DNA of 6,338 bases from Fidelibacterota bacterium (GCA_018263365.1 JAANXI010000077.1:1-6338), one strand, 5' to 3'; counted from the first letter of the stretch, positions 1-6,116 are shown. Notes: generated from the sequence alone by a model not told the origin. Numbers and translations are program-made.

Positions 1-16
1 TGTGCTCTTCCGATCT
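1..16 (+). other. Illumina adapter remnant (not genomic)
   Basis: The first 16 bases, TGTGCTCTTCCGATCT, are identical to the 3' end of the TruSeq read-2 adapter as I know it. They sit exactly at the contig end, where untrimmed adapter is expected. The codons they supply to the reading frame (a GTG 'start' at base 2, then LFRS) are therefore not biological. Genomic sequence probably starts at base 17, which happens to fall on a codon boundary of the kinase frame. Confidence 0.93.
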
Positions 17-307
17 TCGCTGGCCAAATCGTTTCTGGAAAGTCCGGCGAAGCTGGAATCATTGCTTGATACGGCGGAACAGTCTGCAGTCCGGGCCACC
101 CAACTCACAAAGCAGATGCTCACCTTTTCCAAGGGCGGCCAACCGGTGGCTGAGGAGGGAAGTATCCGGACACTGCTCCAAAAGGCGGTCGACTTGACGT
201 TAAGTGGATCGAATGTCGATTATGATATCGATCTGAATCATGGATTTGACGATTCCCGGCGGTATGGGCGGCACCGAAGCAGTGAAGAAACTCCACCAGT
301 ACGATAA
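17..307 (+). pseudogene. Hybrid sensor histidine kinase fragment (end of HisKA, start of ATPase domain), truncated at both ends
   Basis: The frame from base 17 reads SLAKSFLESPAKLESLLDT, then RATQLTKQMLTFSKGGQPV, then a stretch ending VDYDIDLN. This is the second helix of a HisKA dimerisation domain followed by the first strand of the HATPase_c domain. It is typical of PAS/REC hybrid kinases with the 'LLTFSKGG.P' signature. The phosphorylated H-box should lie just upstream, outside the contig. Kinase homology ends near base 237: the expected N-box, G-boxes and rest of the ATPase domain are absent, and the remaining codons to the stop at 305-307 are out-of-frame receiver sequence. The fragment cannot be a working kinase as written. 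The parent protein would sense a signal, autophosphorylate and pass phosphate to its own receiver. Family assignment is secure. Whether the break is natural or an assembly artefact is not decidable from the sequence. Confidence 0.75.
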
Positions 308-455
308 CCAAGCCCGGACGATAGTGAGCAGCGGGTATTCCACCAGTCCGGTCATGTCAAATTACGAGGAATACGGCTTCGACGGAGTGGTGAAGAAGCC
401 GTACCAGCTGAACGATCTCAGGCAGGAACTCCGGCGGGTGTTGAACAACGAATAA
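240..455 (+). pseudogene. Receiver (REC) domain C-terminal half of the same hybrid kinase, N-terminus missing
   Basis: From the ATG at 240 the frame reads MDLTIPGGMGGTEAVKKL. This is the phosphoacceptor region of a receiver domain, with the Asp at residue 2. It continues with the conserved Ser in IVSSGYS (about residues 29-35) and the conserved Lys in VVKKPY (about 50-55), and ends naturally at a TAA (453-455). The domain's first half, including the acidic pocket of strand 1, is missing. The codon before the ATG (ATC, Ile) still fits the family pattern 'xIMDLTIPG', but the one before that is a TGA. The ATG is therefore just the first Met after the break, not a genuine start. A REC domain with this motif set normally closes a hybrid histidine kinase, so it and the preceding fragment are most likely one gene joined across a gap of roughly 160-190 codons (estimated from usual domain sizes). 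As a free protein it could not fold as a complete receiver. Confidence 0.75.
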
Positions 456-557
456 ATTCCACAGCCGGTTTGGGCGATTCAAACGCTTACGGTGGTTCTG
501 TGTCAGGTAGTAGTGCTCTATCCAGTTTAGTTACATGACAAAGATTGGGAAGCCGCT

Positions 558-621
558 CTTCGACAGGGCTCACGATGGACTCAGAGTGACTTCCGGTGGC
601 GTCATCCTGATCTTGTCGAAG
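558..621. repeat. Degenerate inverted repeat in the 456-716 intergenic region
   Basis: CTTCGACA at 558-565 is mirrored by TGTCGAAG at 614-621. The arms continue imperfectly inward: GGGCTCACGATGGAC on the left against the reverse complement of GTCATCCTGATCT on the right. The unit spans 64 bp and no open frame crosses it. From memory, 'CTTCGACA..CTCAGGATGAC' inverted pairs are a frequent dispersed intergenic element in environmental genomes, possibly non-autonomous MITE-like relics. The rest of 456-716 contains only a CTTCGCG direct repeat (658-664 and 668-674) and a T-run near 683. I see no gene there, and no strong terminator for either the kinase fragment or the leftward operon. Confidence 0.5.
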
Positions 622-716
622 GATAGACGCCGAGATATTGCCATACTATTCGTGTCTCTTCGCGTTGCTTCGCGGCCCCAATTTTTTCTAAAATTAAAAC
701 TCAGGTAGGACTTTTA

Positions 717-1712
717 CTAGTGTGTTGATTTTACGGAAGTACCGTGCTCATAAGCAGCCGCATCCCGGCAGGTGAGTTTTTTGTGCAGATGCCATTCGCC
801 GGCAATCCGTTCGGAGAGCAGTACTTGCACGCTGGCGATTCCCGTGAATTGTACAAAACGCCGTTCATCATCAGGAGTGGAAGATTCTGCATTCATAAAG
901 GATTCGGAATCGTATTGCAGTTCCACCTGCAGCCGGTGTGTATCGCTCTCGGCGGCCACAATCCACGAGTGTTCATCAGGATCGGAGGCATTCCGGATCA
1001 TTTGCCGCAACGAGTTAAAGGCAAACAGTTCACCGAACAGTTCCAGTTGGATGAGCGTGAGTTTCGGCAGCCACGATTTCAGCCTTACTTCATACATTTC
1101 CAATGATGCGAAATCCGTCTCCTCGAATGCGGTGCAATGGGCCCAATACCACTCTTCCGGAAGCTCCGTACCCCACCAATGGGACAGATGGCCGTACGCA
1201 TCTTCCAGGTCCACGTCCAGCGCGCCGATGGAGATCTTCCCGTCTATCATGGAGCGCGGTACCGGCGTCAGCATTTTCGTTTGCGGATGCTTCCAGCGAT
1301 AGAACCGCTCGGCCGGCCAGTGCTGAAACGCTGAATCCGGATCGTTAAACCACGCCAGTTTCCAGCGGACGGTCTCCTCGAATGTGGAGAGCACACCTTG
1401 CGAGTAATCATCCGTGAGGACAATATTTCCAGCCCGGAACTCGACTGGCTCGTCTTCTCCGCCCTGAATTTCGAAATGATCGGCTCCGAATTCCTGCGTG
1501 ACAAGGCGGTTTTCTTTCTCGGGATTGTATCGATTAAAATAGGCAAACTGCACCTGCGCCTTTGAGTCCGTTTCATTGAAATGCCTGACCGTCAGACGGA
1601 TCCGCCAGCCGAACTGTCGTTCCTGATCGTTGACCTGCATCTGCCAGAATTCGAACCCGGAATTGTACGGGGACATCCGGGGCATATTATCGATATGGAG
1701 GACGGAGCTCAT
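717..1712 (-). CDS. Tocopherol cyclase-like / lipocalin-fold (AttH/CrtC-type) protein, function unknown
   Basis: 331 residues, soluble, with no signal peptide or membrane segment. The ATG at 1712-1710 is chosen because it lies 17 bp after the stop of the upstream gene and because clean protein-like sequence (MSSVLHIDNM) begins there. Longer upstream codons read through the neighbour in another frame and look like shadow sequence. Only a weak AGAG precedes the start. The best landmark is residues 173-193, YGHLSHWWG followed by ELPEEWYWAHC. It resembles the 'EKNWG..FP.kWfWvQC' signature of tocopherol cyclases and the related 'HDHxWG...WYWG' motif of CrtC/AttH proteins. The earlier part, with PYNSGFEFWQMQ (15-26) and an Arg/Trp-rich segment around 137-155, would be the first lipocalin-like half. 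Family members either cyclise or hydrate isoprenoid quinones or carotenoids, or have unknown roles. A true tocopherol cyclase is unlikely without other pathway genes. It is the last gene of the leftward operon. The gene is well supported; the family assignment is moderate and the substrate unknown. Confidence 0.6.
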   Translation of the reverse strand: MSSVLHIDNMPRMSPYNSGFEFWQMQVNDQERQFGWRIRLTVRHFNETDSKAQVQFAYFNRYNPEKENRLVTQEFGADHFEIQGGEDEPVEFRAGNIVLTDDYSQGVLSTFEETVRWKLAWFNDPDSAFQHWPAERFYRWKHPQTKMLTPVPRSMIDGKISIGALDVDLEDAYGHLSHWWGTELPEEWYWAHCTAFEETDFASLEMYEVRLKSWLPKLTLIQLELFGELFAFNSLRQMIRNASDPDEHSWIVAAESDTHRLQVELQYDSESFMNAESSTPDDERRFVQFTGIASVQVLLSERIAGEWHLHKKLTCRDAAAYEHGTSVKSTH

Positions 1713-1729
1713 GACATCTCTGGGAATAT

Positions 1730-2467
1730 TTATTCGGGGATATCTTCCGGCGGAATGCCGGATTTTTCGAGCAACAGCGCTTCGAGTTCCTCCTCGAACA
1801 TCGCGGGGACGAGAAAGAGGTTGGCGATGTTGATGGTGATATGACAGACGATGGCGGCGATATAGGTTTCGGTAATCAGCACCAGAATATTCAGCACAAC
1901 GCCGAATAAAAAAATCCAGACGGCGCTGAGCCATCCCTGGAGGGAAGCATGCAACAGCGCAAAAATGATGGAGGTTATCAGAATGCCCAGAACGGCGGAA
2001 TTCGTCAAAAAGAAAAAGAGTGTAAAAATACCGCCTCGAAAGAAAATCTCCTCGAAGACGCCGGCATTCACGCCGACAAGCATGGCGACAAAACTCTGCT
2101 TATTCGTGCGCGGCAGGAGATAATAGTTCCGCAAAATCTGCCGGGATGTTTTGATACCTTTGAACTTTGCAATCACGTAATCCGTGAGTAACAGGCCTGC
2201 GAGGAGAGCCGCCGCCACTGCCAGACCAAGCATCACCATTCGCTCAAAATCGCCGGTATAAAAGTAGTATCGCACCCGCGCGACATATCGCCAGACCGGC
2301 AGCGTAAACCGCTCGTAATTGCTGCCGAGCCAGTGCAGTCCGTGCCACGTCCCAAGCGCCAATAGCCAGAACACGACACTCTGTATCACGCTGTATTTGC
2401 TCCAGATGAGTTCCGGGGGGATTTTTGTGCGATCGGTGATTCGCTGGGTACGAGAGGGGTCATTCAT
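1730..2467 (-). CDS. CPBP-family intramembrane metalloprotease (CAAX/Abi type)
   Basis: 245 residues, mostly hydrophobic. Likely membrane spans lie near residues 26-46, 77-99, 125-144, 146-173, 181-198 and 203-220. All the family's catalytic motifs are present: EEIFFR at 139-144 (paired glutamates and arginine), FALLH at 169-173, and HITIN at 209-213. An active glutamate/histidine-dependent membrane protease in the Rce1/CPBP superfamily is therefore plausible. Bacterial members cleave prenylated-like or small peptide substrates, process bacteriocins, or regulate signalling; nothing here identifies the substrate. The ATG at 2467-2465 overlaps the end of the upstream DUF72 gene by 8 bp (ATGAATGA), which suggests translational coupling. 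No Shine-Dalgarno sequence is visible. A longer in-frame extension upstream overlaps DUF72 coding sequence and has no family support, so the short start is preferred. The C-terminus (FEEELEALLLEKSGIPPEDIPE) is acidic and probably cytosolic. Confidence 0.9.
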   Translation of the reverse strand: MNDPSRTQRITDRTKIPPELIWSKYSVIQSVVFWLLALGTWHGLHWLGSNYERFTLPVWRYVARVRYYFYTGDFERMVMLGLAVAAALLAGLLLTDYVIAKFKGIKTSRQILRNYYLLPRTNKQSFVAMLVGVNAGVFEEIFFRGGIFTLFFFLTNSAVLGILITSIIFALLHASLQGWLSAVWIFLFGVVLNILVLITETYIAAIVCHITINIANLFLVPAMFEEELEALLLEKSGIPPEDIPE

Positions 2468-3287
2468 CGGGCTGTGCAACCTGTTGATAGGCAAGAAAGA
2501 GTTGCTGAATGTTGTCAGGAGAAAACCCAGCATATAAATTGTTAAAGTAACCGTAGACTTCGATGTTTTTTCCGGCAAATTTTTTCGCCAAAACGAGTGC
2601 CCACTCCCGAAGATCAGCTGAGCGGTCCCGCTGAGTTTTACCGAAGTATTGGATGTCGCTGTTGAAACTTCCTATCCAGCGGATGTACGTGAAATCTGCC
2701 GTCAACACGGACTTCTTTGGGATATAGGAGGAATCCGTCAGTGTGAGCGCCACGTTGTTGGCCGCAAGCAGATCATAGAACTGTTGGTTTAGCCAGCCGG
2801 GATCACGGATTTCTATGGCAAAACGATAGTTCACCGGTAGTTGCGGGAGAAAGTCGTGAAGGACCTCAAAATATTCGGGGGAAAACCCGGGTGGAAATTG
2901 TAACAACAGCGGACCGAGCTTATCTCCAAGGATTGCCATGCGTTTCACGAATTTCGTTAGAATGTCCTGGCAGTTGTTGAGCCTCCGTTCATGCGTGATG
3001 GCCCGTGGCACTTTGGCGGTAAACTGGAAGTCATTCGGCGTCCGGTCGCGCCAGTTTACAACGGTAGATTCTTTGGGGATACCGTAAAACGTGCTGTCAA
3101 TTTCTACCGTATGAAATTGGGTGGGATAATAGGCCAGCCAGTCCGAATTATCCAGGTAAGCCGGGTAAAACGGACCAACCCAGTCCTTATAATTCCAGCC
3201 GCCGGTTCCAATATAAAATGGAGGTTGAAAACTTTGAAATCGGGGCTCTGTCTCCCGGGAATCCGGCGAAAAAAGGGTCCTCTGCAT
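2460..3287 (-). CDS. DUF72 family protein (YecE-like)
   Basis: 275 residues, within the usual size range for this TIM-barrel-like family, and apparently cytosolic. The diagnostic motifs run in order: IGTGGWNYKDW (26-36), FYP (40-42), TVEIDSTFYGIP (60-71), KVPRAITH (92-99), LGPLLLQFPP (124-133), RFAIEIRDPGW (155-165), YIRWIGS (201-207) and YFNN (247-250). The family is widespread but has no firmly established reaction. The conserved acidic and aromatic residues suggest a sugar- or nucleotide-type ligand pocket, which is inference. The first 20 residues are non-conserved. The ATG at 3287-3285 follows the stop of the 5'-nucleotidase gene by only 3 bp and has no clear ribosome binding site, so translation probably depends on reinitiation. 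Its stop overlaps the start of the protease gene. The gene is complete and undamaged. Confidence 0.93.
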   Translation of the reverse strand: MQRTLFSPDSRETEPRFQSFQPPFYIGTGGWNYKDWVGPFYPAYLDNSDWLAYYPTQFHTVEIDSTFYGIPKESTVVNWRDRTPNDFQFTAKVPRAITHERRLNNCQDILTKFVKRMAILGDKLGPLLLQFPPGFSPEYFEVLHDFLPQLPVNYRFAIEIRDPGWLNQQFYDLLAANNVALTLTDSSYIPKKSVLTADFTYIRWIGSFNSDIQYFGKTQRDRSADLREWALVLAKKFAGKNIEVYGYFNNLYAGFSPDNIQQLFLAYQQVAQPDE

Positions 3288-3290
3288 AGA

Positions 3291-4790
3291 TTATTTAACG
3301 ATCCTGGCCCGGTGATGGTTTACTGATTCGATGGCGCCCTGATTTCGCGCCGCCCGGAGGAATACATCCCGATCCAAATCGGGAAAGTGCTTTACATCGG
3401 TGACTGCGTCCGGTTGTATTCCGAAAAATGATACGAAGTGGCTGAAGACATAATTATTCGTGACGATACTGTACCTTTTTTCATCTTTGATTTGCTCGCC
3501 ACCGACCAGCGCTCGGGTAAATTTTTCTTCGGATTTATCCCAGGTATATTTCAGGCCGGAGAGCTGGAGGAATTCTTTCGGATCTCCGATTTGGTGGCGG
3601 AGAATTGTTTGTAGCTGCTCTCCGGTTACCGTAAAACGCACGAAGTGATTCCCAAACGGATTGATCTCCCAGATGTCCTTCACCTTGACTGGCCCGGCCG
3701 CCAGATCCTTGCGAATGCCGCCGGAGTTCTGGAATGCGATATCCGCATTGGCATATTCGCGCATCACGTCGGCCTGCCAGTCGCCCACGTTGCTCTCGCC
3801 GGGTCGATTCCGGTCCCAGGCCGTTTCGAGCGTCGCAATCGTTTTGTTGAGTGATTTTTGTGCCATGGATTGGAGCGAATCCACCATGGCGAGGACATCA
3901 GCCCGCGGTTTGCGATTCCGTTTGATTGAAATCAACTGGTAATCCAGAGACTGAATAGAGTTGGTCGCCGTGTCCACCGTAGCAAGCGATTGCCCGATAA
4001 ACCGGCCGTGGTCACCGGCCTGCACAATGGGAATATTGTTTACGGTTTTCGGTTCAAACAATGACGTATGCGAATGCCCGCCGATGATGATGTCCACCGG
4101 CGACTCGTCTCCCAGCGATGCCGCGAGCAGCGAATCCTGGTACAGTCCCATATGACTGAGCACGACAGTCAGATCGACGTTCGGTTCCAAATCGATGGCA
4201 TAATTACGCACGACTTTCGTTGGATCAAGCAGTTCGAGGTCTTCCACATTCGCCGGGAGGGACAGTTGATATAAGTCCGGAGCGGTCACGCCGATGACAC
4301 CGATTTTTGTGCCGTCGCCTTCCAGAATAGTCGTTGGATTGGTGAAAAGCGCATGTGCCCGGTGATCATATATATTTCCGGAGATCATCGGAAAATCGGC
4401 GACGTGAATCAGCGAATCCAGGTTGTCGCGGCCGTAATCGAGCTCATGATTCCCAAGGACGAACGCATCCGGCTTCACCTGGTTCAGTATTTGAATCTGT
4501 GAAGCGCCTGCAGTGAATGTCGATATCGGCGTGCCCTGGAAGTCATCGCCGGCGTGGAGCGAAAACGCCCGGCCGGGATGCGAGTTTGCTAGCGAATCGC
4601 GGTAAGCTGCCAGATACGCGTAACCGCCGACGGTATCACCGTCAGATGTAATTTTATACTCATTGAACGAGTGAAAATCGTTCCAGTGAAGCAAAGCCAC
4701 CTCAACGGTTTGCGCTTGTGTTGGAGTCTGGCCTGTAAGGAGAGCGAGGCCGGCAATTAAAAGGAAAATCGTATATCGAATATGCTTCAT
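3291..4790 (-). CDS. Secreted 5'-nucleotidase / UshA-like metallophosphatase
   Basis: 499 residues, first gene of the leftward operon. An N-terminal signal peptide (MKHIRYTIFLLIAGLALLTG, likely cut near residue 26 after TQA) sends it to the periplasm or outside. The metallophosphatase domain shows every dinuclear metal ligand group: D38 and H40 in HWNDFH, D82 in AGDDFQGT, N114/H115 in GNHELDYG, H213 in LSHMG, and H239/H241 in GGHSH. The 5'-nucleotidase C-terminal domain follows (about 320-480), with NSGGIR (355-360), NPFGNHFVRF and VTNNYVF, which form the nucleoside pocket. Length and layout match UshA/NadN-type enzymes, which dephosphorylate 5'-nucleotides and sometimes UDP-sugars or NAD to salvage nucleoside and phosphate. 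The exact substrate cannot be told, and a 2',3'-cyclic or sulfur-oxidation SoxB-like relative is less likely. AGGGA at 4804-4800, nine bases before the ATG, is a fair ribosome binding site and the best one in this operon. Confidence 0.93.
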   Translation of the reverse strand: MKHIRYTIFLLIAGLALLTGQTPTQAQTVEVALLHWNDFHSFNEYKITSDGDTVGGYAYLAAYRDSLANSHPGRAFSLHAGDDFQGTPISTFTAGASQIQILNQVKPDAFVLGNHELDYGRDNLDSLIHVADFPMISGNIYDHRAHALFTNPTTILEGDGTKIGVIGVTAPDLYQLSLPANVEDLELLDPTKVVRNYAIDLEPNVDLTVVLSHMGLYQDSLLAASLGDESPVDIIIGGHSHTSLFEPKTVNNIPIVQAGDHGRFIGQSLATVDTATNSIQSLDYQLISIKRNRKPRADVLAMVDSLQSMAQKSLNKTIATLETAWDRNRPGESNVGDWQADVMREYANADIAFQNSGGIRKDLAAGPVKVKDIWEINPFGNHFVRFTVTGEQLQTILRHQIGDPKEFLQLSGLKYTWDKSEEKFTRALVGGEQIKDEKRYSIVTNNYVFSHFVSFFGIQPDAVTDVKHFPDLDRDVFLRAARNQGAIESVNHHRARIVK

Positions 4791-4818
4791 CTCGGTATGT
4801 CCCTGTGCTGGTTACAAA

Positions 4819-4831
4819 ACAAATAATTTGT
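4819..4831. promoter_or_regulatory. 13-bp perfect palindrome, candidate operator of the 5'-nucleotidase operon
   Basis: ACAAATAATTTGT consists of 6-bp perfect arms around a single A. It lies 29 bp before the ATG of the 5'-nucleotidase gene, where a repressor or activator site would be expected. It is AT-rich and does not extend outward, so chance occurrence is possible. No regulator gene is nearby to pair with it. Confidence 0.25.
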
Positions 4832-4866
4832 GCGTAGGTAATGTCGGATGCAAGGAGTTTAAAAAC

Positions 4867-4898
4867 TGTGTTACTGTGTTAAAGTGTTATTGTGTTAT
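4867..4898. repeat. Four tandem 8-bp units (TGTGTTAx type)
   Basis: Units TGTGTTAC, TGTGTTAA, AGTGTTAT and TGTGTTAT lie head to tail with an exact 8-bp period. Only the first and last positions vary. Being non-coding and between divergent promoters, the array could vary in copy number by slippage. A conserved regulatory role is not shown. Confidence 0.7.
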
Positions 4899-4910
4899 AG
4901 TAAAACGGTC

Positions 4911-4978
4911 ATGTGTCGGGTGTCCACAGTCTGGCGTCCCGTAGGACACACATGTTGGTAGTTCCCGCTTCAGCGGGA
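4911..4978. repeat. REP-like palindromic repeat cluster
   Basis: There are two adjacent hairpins. The first pairs GTGTCC (4920-4925) with GGACAC (4944-4949); ATGTGT (4911-4916) adds partial pairing with ACAT at the far side, and CGGG/CCCG (4917-4920, 4938-4941) offers an alternative stem. The second is TCCCGC-TTCA-GCGGGA (4963-4978), a perfect 6-bp stem that can add one more T-A pair. No T-run follows either strand's stem closely, so a terminator is unlikely. In reverse complement, 'ACTACCAACATGT...CCTACGGGAC' resembles dispersed intergenic palindromes I recall from environmental and FCB-group genomes. Confidence 0.55.
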
Positions 4979-5091
4979 GTTGTGTATTCGGTGCTTTTCA
5001 GTGTTTCATCTTTTCTGTTTTTTTGCGCCTTTGCGAGATATTTCTGTAATTTAATATAAATCCGCGTTCTACTCTGCAGATCATAAATCAA

Positions 5092-5120
5092 TTGGACGGC
5101 ACAGGTCAACTTATTAAATT
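5092..5120 (+). promoter_or_regulatory. Weak candidate promoter for the dehydrogenase gene
   Basis: TTGGAC (5092-5097) and TAAATT (5115-5120) are separated by 17 bp, a normal sigma-70 spacing, but each box only partly matches consensus. Transcription would start about at the ATG (5127), giving a leaderless or near-leaderless message. This fits the lack of any Shine-Dalgarno site just before that ATG. It is inference from weak boxes; other AT-rich stretches upstream could serve equally well. Confidence 0.25.
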
Positions 5121-5126
5121 CGCTGC

Positions 5127-6116
5127 ATGATACGAATTGGCATAGCAGGTATTGGACATTTGGGCAAACATCATTTGCGGCTGGCCCAAGAGCTCTCCGG
5201 CGCGGAACTGGTTGGCTGCTACGATACCGATCCGGAGGTACAGCAGCGGGAGCGGGACAAAGGCATTACTGTTTTCGACTCCTACGATGCAATGCTCGCC
5301 AAAGTCGATGCCGTCGATCTGGTGGTGCCGACCGATGAACATTATCCAATGGCAAAGCAGGCGATGGAGGCCGGTAAACACGTCTTCCTGGAAAAGCCGA
5401 TCACCGAAACGCTGGAACAGGGACAAGAATTGGTGCAACTTGCGGAAGAAAATAACCTGACCTTCCAAATCGGTCACATCGAGCGATTCAATCCGGCGAT
5501 TACCGCGCTGAAATCCACGCCGCTGGCGCCCCGATTTATCGAATCCCACCGGCTGGCGCAGTTCCAGCAGCGCGGCACCGAAGTGGCGGTCATTTTGGAC
5601 CTCATGATTCACGACATCGACATTATTCTATCGCTGGTGAAGAGTCCGGTTGATAAGGTGGATGCCTCCGGCGTGCCGGTGATTACGAACTCCGTGGATA
5701 TCGCCAACGCCCGGCTCACCTTCGAGAACGGCTGCGTCGCGAATATCACCGCCAGCCGGATCTCCCAGAAGCCGATGCGCAAACTGCGGATATTTCAGCG
5801 GGCCGCGTATATTTCCATCGATTTCCAGCAGAATACCTCGGAGATCTACCGGCTGAAAGATGCCGACGAAGAGAGCGCCTCTGATTTTCCCCTGATTCTC
5901 GGGGAACTGGAATACGACGGATCCAAAAAGCAGATTATCTACGAGCAGCCTAAGATCGAAGAAACCAATGCGCTGAAAGATGAACTTCAATCATTTGTGC
6001 AGTCCATTAAATCCGGTGAAAAACCGCTTGTCTCCGGCGAGGACGGCGTCCGGGCACTGGAAGTGGCGCAGCTGATCCAGGAAAAAGTGCAAGAATCCTC
6101 GGTACTGAGCTCATGA
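5127..6116 (+). CDS. Gfo/Idh/MocA-family oxidoreductase, possibly UDP-GlcNAc 3-dehydrogenase (GnnA-like)
   Basis: 329 residues, cytosolic, with typical family length and two-domain layout. The Rossmann domain opens with GIAGIGHLGKHH (GxGxxG at 8-13). Asp33 ends strand 2 in CYDTDP, which favours NAD over NADP. The catalytic-lysine motif EKP is at 89-91, followed by GHIERFNPA (116-124). The C-terminal domain carries DLMIHDIDI (158-166) with the usual active-site His, then NGCVANITASR (201-211) and the segment RIFQRAAYISIDF. This combination matches, from memory, the subgroup encoded beside lpxA/lpxB in many Gram-negative genomes. That subgroup includes GnnA, which oxidises UDP-GlcNAc at C3 before GnnB adds an amino group for amide-linked lipid A. 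No lpx or gnnB gene is visible in this window, so the substrate remains inference. The ATG at 5127 starts the Rossmann strand directly and has no ribosome binding site. The TGA overlaps the next gene's ATG by 4 bp, indicating co-translation. Confidence 0.92.
   Translation: MIRIGIAGIGHLGKHHLRLAQELSGAELVGCYDTDPEVQQRERDKGITVFDSYDAMLAKVDAVDLVVPTDEHYPMAKQAMEAGKHVFLEKPITETLEQGQELVQLAEENNLTFQIGHIERFNPAITALKSTPLAPRFIESHRLAQFQQRGTEVAVILDLMIHDIDIILSLVKSPVDKVDASGVPVITNSVDIANARLTFENGCVANITASRISQKPMRKLRIFQRAAYISIDFQQNTSEIYRLKDADEESASDFPLILGELEYDGSKKQIIYEQPKIEETNALKDELQSFVQSIKSGEKPLVSGEDGVRALEVAQLIQEKVQESSVLSS

Larger units (their letters stand above)
4791..5126. other. Divergent intergenic region with shared promoters, no gene
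   Basis: These 336 bp separate the leftward 5'-nucleotidase operon from the rightward dehydrogenase gene, so both promoters must lie here. No credible protein-coding frame is present; the longest frame (4909-5109, minus) is low-complexity and repeat-derived. The region is AT-rich. It holds a 13-bp palindrome (4819-4831), four 8-bp tandem units (4867-4898), a hairpin cluster (4911-4978), a TTTGCG direct repeat (5022-5027 and 5030-5035), and a small AT dyad (5049-5061). Much of it looks like decayed dispersed repeats instead of conserved regulatory sequence. Confidence 0.7.

Noticed and set aside
1..455. Novel short kinase-receiver fusion protein
   Set aside because: The domain halves are in different frames, both are missing catalytic parts, and the contig end carries adapter sequence. 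Deletion or misassembly explains it better.
661..690. Possible terminator (CGCG...CGCG followed by a T-run)
   Set aside because: The stem is only 4 bp and the T-run starts about 8 bases after it. The pattern is better described as a CTTCGCG direct repeat.
744..1302. Plus-strand frames of 120 and 176 residues opposite the cyclase-like gene
   Set aside because: They are antisense shadows with Cys/Ser-rich or irregular composition and no motif.
1713..1934. N-terminal extension of the tocopherol-cyclase-like frame up to 1934
   Set aside because: It overlaps the well-supported protease gene in another frame and has shadow-like, Arg/His-rich composition. The ATG at 1712 fits the gene spacing.
2468..2578. 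Upstream extension of the CPBP protease frame to 2578, including a hydrophobic stretch
   Set aside because: It lies wholly inside conserved DUF72 coding sequence, and the overlapping ATG at 2467 is the natural coupled start.
4963..4985. Rho-independent terminator from the TCCCGC/GCGGGA hairpin
   Set aside because: No T-run follows on either strand, and it lies between divergent promoters where a terminator is not expected.
5106..5612. Minus-strand 168-residue frame opposite the dehydrogenase gene
   Set aside because: It is antisense to conserved Rossmann and active-site motifs and has no recognisable family features.
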